Origin: Diogma glabrata
Taxonomy: Eukaryota > Arthropoda > Insecta > Diptera > Cylindrotomidae
Length of the DNA stretch: 64,000 nt
Assembly (NCBI GenBank): GCA_963693315.1
Contig: OY856186.1
Span: 138,106,439 to 138,170,438, forward strand
Direction of reading: 5' to 3'
The position numbers were made by a program, and so were the translations under genes. The notes below the pieces were generated by a model that saw nothing but the letters and a program-made list of their open reading frames with translations, did not search any database and was not told the DNA's origin. The stretch's first letter is position 1. Every line of letters starts with the position of its first letter. Below, piece by piece: positions 60,836-64,000 of the stretch.

Positions 60836-60962
60836 TCTATTTTTTTAAATAAAATGTGTTGGGTAGTAGGAATTACAATGTGTGTCACAACAACACATAA
60901 GAACCTTTTAAGAAAAAGGTCCCATAACAACATGCTTTCTAAGGTGTTGATGGACGTAATTT
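60836..60962 (-). repeat. Jockey-type LINE 3' UTR fragment
   Basis: Fourth copy of the family 3' end (others at 28130-28232, 39140-39262, 39991-40100). The minus strand reads ACCTTTTTCTTAAAAGGTTC, then TATGTGTTGTTGTGACACAC, ending in an A-rich tail near 60840. Confidence 0.8.
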
Positions 60963-61368
60963 TATTATTTTTCAAAAAAATGAGCTTTTTGCTTGCTCGA
61001 ACAAATGAGCTTCCATATACAGTACCTGATCATTGAATTGTACTCACGATAAAATTTTTAAACAAATGTAAATTACATACCCGTATAAACAATTTTGATA
61101 CCAAATGTTGGTTTATCCTAAAATTGATTATGATATGTGTGAATCCCCTTGTTAGCTGTCAAAACTTATGCAGTTCAGATGATAGTAAAAAGGTAAATTA
61201 AAAAAAGATTGAAAAATACGGAGTGAATGATTTTAATATTTTATGCAATTTTGTCTATAAATTAGTGAAAATACTGACATATATTTAAGTTTTATAATTT
61301 TTTGGTAAGTCTATAATCTTTTACAATATATATGACAAATAATAAGAATTAATTAGGGCGCCAATTTC

Positions 61369-61842
61369 ATGCAATTAGCGGAAAATTTAAACGCTGTTAT
61401 GGGTACCGGAAAAACAATTTCCGTGGCAGTCAAACTGCAAATTAAAGTGTTACTAGAAGAAACTAATATGAGCCAACGCGAAATTGCAAAAAAATTCAAT
61501 GTCTCCCAATCATTAGTAAAAAATATTAGTAAAAAAGTAAAAAACGGCGAAAGTTTGGAGCCACAGTATAAGGGATCACAAAGGAAAACCACGTCCAGGG
61601 AGGATAGAAATATAGTACACTGTGCTGAAAATCTTCGACGAAAACCTCTTCGAGTAATCCATCAAAATATTTTAACTGCCGGAGTTCAGGTATCAGAAAT
61701 GACTGTCAGAAGACGGTTGAAAGAAGCAAACCTTATAGGTCGTCGTCCAGCAAAAAAACAAAAACTGACTCCGAGTATGATTAAGAAGCGTCTGATGTGG
61801 GCAAAGAGATATAGACATTATACTGAGTCAGCTTGGATGAAA
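61369..61842 (+). CDS. Tc1 transposase, exon 1 (DNA-binding half)
   Basis: From ATG 61369 (or the in-frame ATG at 61399) to a GTAAGT donor at 61843. Encodes the paired-like double helix-turn-helix: LEETNMSQREIAKKFNVSQS at about residues 29-48, a GRPR-like linker region replaced here by KGSQRKTTSRED, and the second HTH with VSEMTVRRRLKEANL. Ends in ...ESAWMK, the usual position just before the first catalytic strand. The frame runs into a stop a few codons after the donor if unspliced. Binds the TIRs. Confidence 0.85.
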
Positions 61843-61919
61843 GTAAGTTCAAAAAGATATTAAACTGCAGTTGTAAGTTGATAAATTTTAAATTCTTTTA
61901 ATATATTTTATATCCATAG
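61843..61919 (+). other. 77-bp intron in Tc1 transposase
   Basis: GTAAGT donor at 61843 and TATATCCATAG acceptor ending 61919, with a T-rich tract before it. Joins codons in phase 0 between Lys and Val, exactly where catalytic-domain homology resumes. Confidence 0.8.
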
Positions 61920-62500
61920 GTTTGCTTCTCTGATGAATCTATGATACAGATCACAGATGAGCGAAATATTTTTGTACGTCGCCGTCCAAATGAAAAGTTT
62001 TTGCCCCAGTGTGTTACTCAAACTGTTAAACATCCAACACAAGTCATGATTTGGAGTATGATTTCTGCCAAAGGGGTTGGAGGAATTCATTTTGTTGATG
62101 GTAGTATGAATACTCAACAGTATCTAACTGTAAAGCAAACAAGTTTACGACCCCAGCTTCGATCTTGGTTTCGTCGAACGGAGCATTTTGAGTTTATGCA
62201 AGATGGAGTACCCTGTCATCGCTCAAAAACAATCTCTGATTATTTAAAATCAGAAAAAATCAAGGTTCTCGAGTGGCCAGGCAACTCTCCCGACATGAAC
62301 CCTATTGAAAATGTCTGGGCAGCTCTAAAAAAAAATTGAGTGAAGAACAATTGACGAATAAGTCTGATTTAATTGAAAAAATGAAATATATTTGGAAAAA
62401 TGACGGTGACATTAAGAAAACAGCAATCAATGGCATTAAAAGTATGCCAAAAAGAATAAAGCAATTGTTAAAAAATAAGGGCAAGTGGACAAAATATTAA
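61920..62500 (+). pseudogene. Tc1 transposase, exon 2 (DD34E catalytic half), late frameshift
   Basis: Begins VCFSDES (first catalytic Asp). FEFMQDGVPCH carries the second Asp. WPGNSPDMNPIENVW supplies Glu exactly 34 residues after it, so the triad is complete. At an A9 run (62327-62335) the frame shifts and meets TGA at 62337. Another frame stays open after the run to a stop at 62498-62500 with a typical basic Tc1 tail (...MPKRIKQLLKNKGK). This is either a real one-base loss or a homopolymer sequencing error. Full length would be ~350 residues, normal for Tc1. Confidence 0.88.
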
Positions 62501-62671
62501 TTTTTTTAACCAACATTAATTATTCTTGATTTGTTTGTATGTAAGTGGATGTTCTAATAATTAATAAATTGAATTATACCATTTTATGGTTCTATAAAAA
62601 CTAAAATCTTTGTTTTTTATATAATATTGTTAAAAATTTGAGTGAGTACAATTCATTGATCAGGTACTGTA

Positions 62672-62890
62672 ACTATTATATATGCTGGCTTGAGGTAAAC
62701 AATGCGTTACATAATCTTGGTATATGCTTCTAGCACTAGGATAATTAGGAACCTAATTTTAGCTTTGTTCCTGTAAATTTGAAAAAAAAGTATATTGTTT
62801 TTATTTCCTCCATCCTATAATGAAATATTGCCCTATGTCGTACATTATTATGTGAAAGGATTTATTATTAAGTTTTCCATTCCTTAAGAA
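62672..62890. other. No gene; flank of the Tc1 insertion
   Basis: AT-rich, nothing recognised. Confidence 0.4.
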
Positions 62891-63107
62891 GTTTTTTAAA
62901 AATGTTTAATACACAATGTACAAAACAAAACAAATAAAAAGAAATGATATCTTATGTGACGCAATTGGCAGTGTATTAAACCCGAACAAGAAACTGCTGA
63001 ATTTATGTATTTGTTGTTTTTCCGCTGCCAATTGCGTCACATAAGATATCATTTCTTTTTATTTGTTTTGTTTTGTACATCGTTTATTAAACATCTTTAA
63101 AAAACTG
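62891..63107. repeat. Hairpin repeat with ~82-bp arms
   Basis: Inner arms 62917-62971 and 63025-63079 are perfect inverted copies (55 bp, containing GATATCTTATGTGACGCAAT). Pairing continues outward, imperfectly, to 62891 and 63107. Loop of 53 bp. No flanking duplication was found. Confidence 0.85.
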
Positions 63108-63770
63108 TTGAATTTACATTTTTGATGTTTTTTTCCAATGATATCATTTCTTGTTGTTGGTCTATACAAAAAAAATATAACATCAATATCCAACCAATGT
63201 CCGATTTTTAATCCATTACTAATCCCTAATCAATTATTATCCAATCTATATCCAATCTATATTCAATCATTAATCATTGAAAAATATACTGCGTCCCATA
63301 ATCAGGGATTATGCCATTGGCTGGACTATTGGCAAACCAATTTTCGACTAATAATTTGGTGACGAGTTGTATTTAGCAGATAATTTTTTTTTGCTGTCAG
63401 AAATTTTATTTTTCATTCATACAAACTATGATATTTAAACAGTAGGCTTTGCTTTAACTGTCGGCAATTCTTCTTGTCGTCGATAATTTTGCTTTGTCGT
63501 TATGAAAATTCTTTGTTGTCATTTTTTCTTCTAACAAAATGAAATATAATTTTATCTTAGTAGGCGCATAATTGTTATAAATTTGTAATTTATTATTTAT
63601 AAATAAACATAAACATGCAACCATTTGTGAATGAAAACTGACATTTTTATTATTTGTGAATTGCATTTTTACATAATTTTGTATTATTGAATAATTTGTA
63701 GAAAAAATTTTATTTAGAAACTAATAATTATATTTTAAACAAAATTATAATTTAAAAAAAATTATCTCAT
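63108..63770. other. No gene; AT-rich with short CAAT-rich tandem words
   Basis: 63190-63280 is a degenerate repetition of AATCYATATCCAATCTATAT-like words. Nothing else was recognised. Confidence 0.4.
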
Positions 63771-63982
63771 TAAATACCACTCTTCATTGAAATTTTTTCG
63801 AAAATTTTTCAATTTTACTCATTAAATTATTTTTAAGCAACACTGCTCAATCAAACCACTACTTAAACCACTCGTCCTTCGGACTCGTGGTTTATTGTGC
63901 GCTTTGATTCGCAGTGTTGCTAAATAATTTAATTCGTAAAATCAAAAAATTTTCGAAAAAATTTCAATGACTCGTGGTATTA
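63771..63982. repeat. ~212-bp hairpin MITE-like repeat, ends AATACCAC/GTGGTATT
   Basis: Arms 63771-63845 and 63911-63982 pair with few mismatches (GAAATTTTTTCGAAAATTTT, AGCAACACTGC). The loop holds a second small hairpin, ACCACTCGTCCTTCGGACTC then GTGGT. No coding. Confidence 0.8.
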
Positions 63983-64000
63983 CAACCGATAATTTTTTTT

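Larger units (their letters stand above)
61020..62669 (+). mobile_element. Tc1-family DNA transposon, 1650 bp, TA duplication
   Basis: 28-bp TIRs start CAGTACCTGATCA (left 61020-61047) and are matched inversely at 62642-62669 with one mismatch. TA flanks both sides (61018-61019, 62670-62671). Encodes a DD34E transposase. Ends and gene are almost intact, so this is a fairly young copy. Confidence 0.95.

Overview
This is eukaryotic nuclear DNA, very AT-rich and made almost entirely of transposable elements. The mix points to an insect: a gypsy-type errantivirus with LTRs of the AGTTAC...CTAATT type and a TGGCGCAGTTGATAGCGG primer-binding site, Jockey- and RTE-type LINEs, a Tc1 transposon with a spliced transposase, hAT elements, and many fold-back elements. 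A dipteran is my best guess, but this rests on element types only. I see no intact host gene. One short exon-like fragment (33122-33308) is the only candidate for host coding sequence.

Layout. 1-1577: decayed LINE 3' end and small repeats. 1578-9598: an 8-kb LTR element whose two 1-kb LTRs lie in INVERTED orientation but which has a 4-bp target duplication (TAGT) at its outer ends; it keeps a primer-binding site and a broken gag, and no pol is visible. 10938-22573: ends of a DNA transposon (TIR CCCAAGTAACAATT) carrying a transposase-like fragment and filled with later insertions: a LINE 3' end, a 300-bp TA run, a repeat family with ~600-bp modules, and a fold-back element (17535-22183, TA duplication). 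The fold-back itself carries a hAT MITE (20139-21034, 8-bp duplication) and a hairpin insert (14-bp duplication). 22850-24185: hAT remnant and a MITE-like repeat. 25461-28232: 5'-truncated Jockey-type LINE.

28357-35333: two direct copies of a repeat with ends ACTTCGGTCTG/CAGACCGAAGT bracket two adjacent kilobase palindromes. 36350-39025: MITE-like DNA, a ~320-bp tandem array, and a threefold inverted/direct repeat. 39140-43060: an RTE-type LINE on the minus strand, broken by a Jockey 3' end. 43090-50620: low-information AT-rich DNA with paired hairpins, an N gap with an AG microsatellite, a 580-bp palindrome, a LINE C-terminal fragment and a Helentron-like end.

51094-60612: a complete-length but defective errantivirus on the minus strand (LTR-PBS-leader-gag-pol-env-PPT-LTR, duplication CCCG). 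Its LTRs are about 99% identical, and an 1807-bp 8-bp-duplication DNA element splits RT from RNase H. Its 5' leader holds regularly spaced TTCCA-N7-TGGAA dyads that resemble an insulator or binding-site array. 61020-62669: a Tc1 element with a 77-bp intron in its transposase. 62891-63107 and 63771-63982: hairpin repeats.

No genes work together here in an operon-like way. The gene sets are each element's own replication functions, and the nesting gives a relative insertion history.
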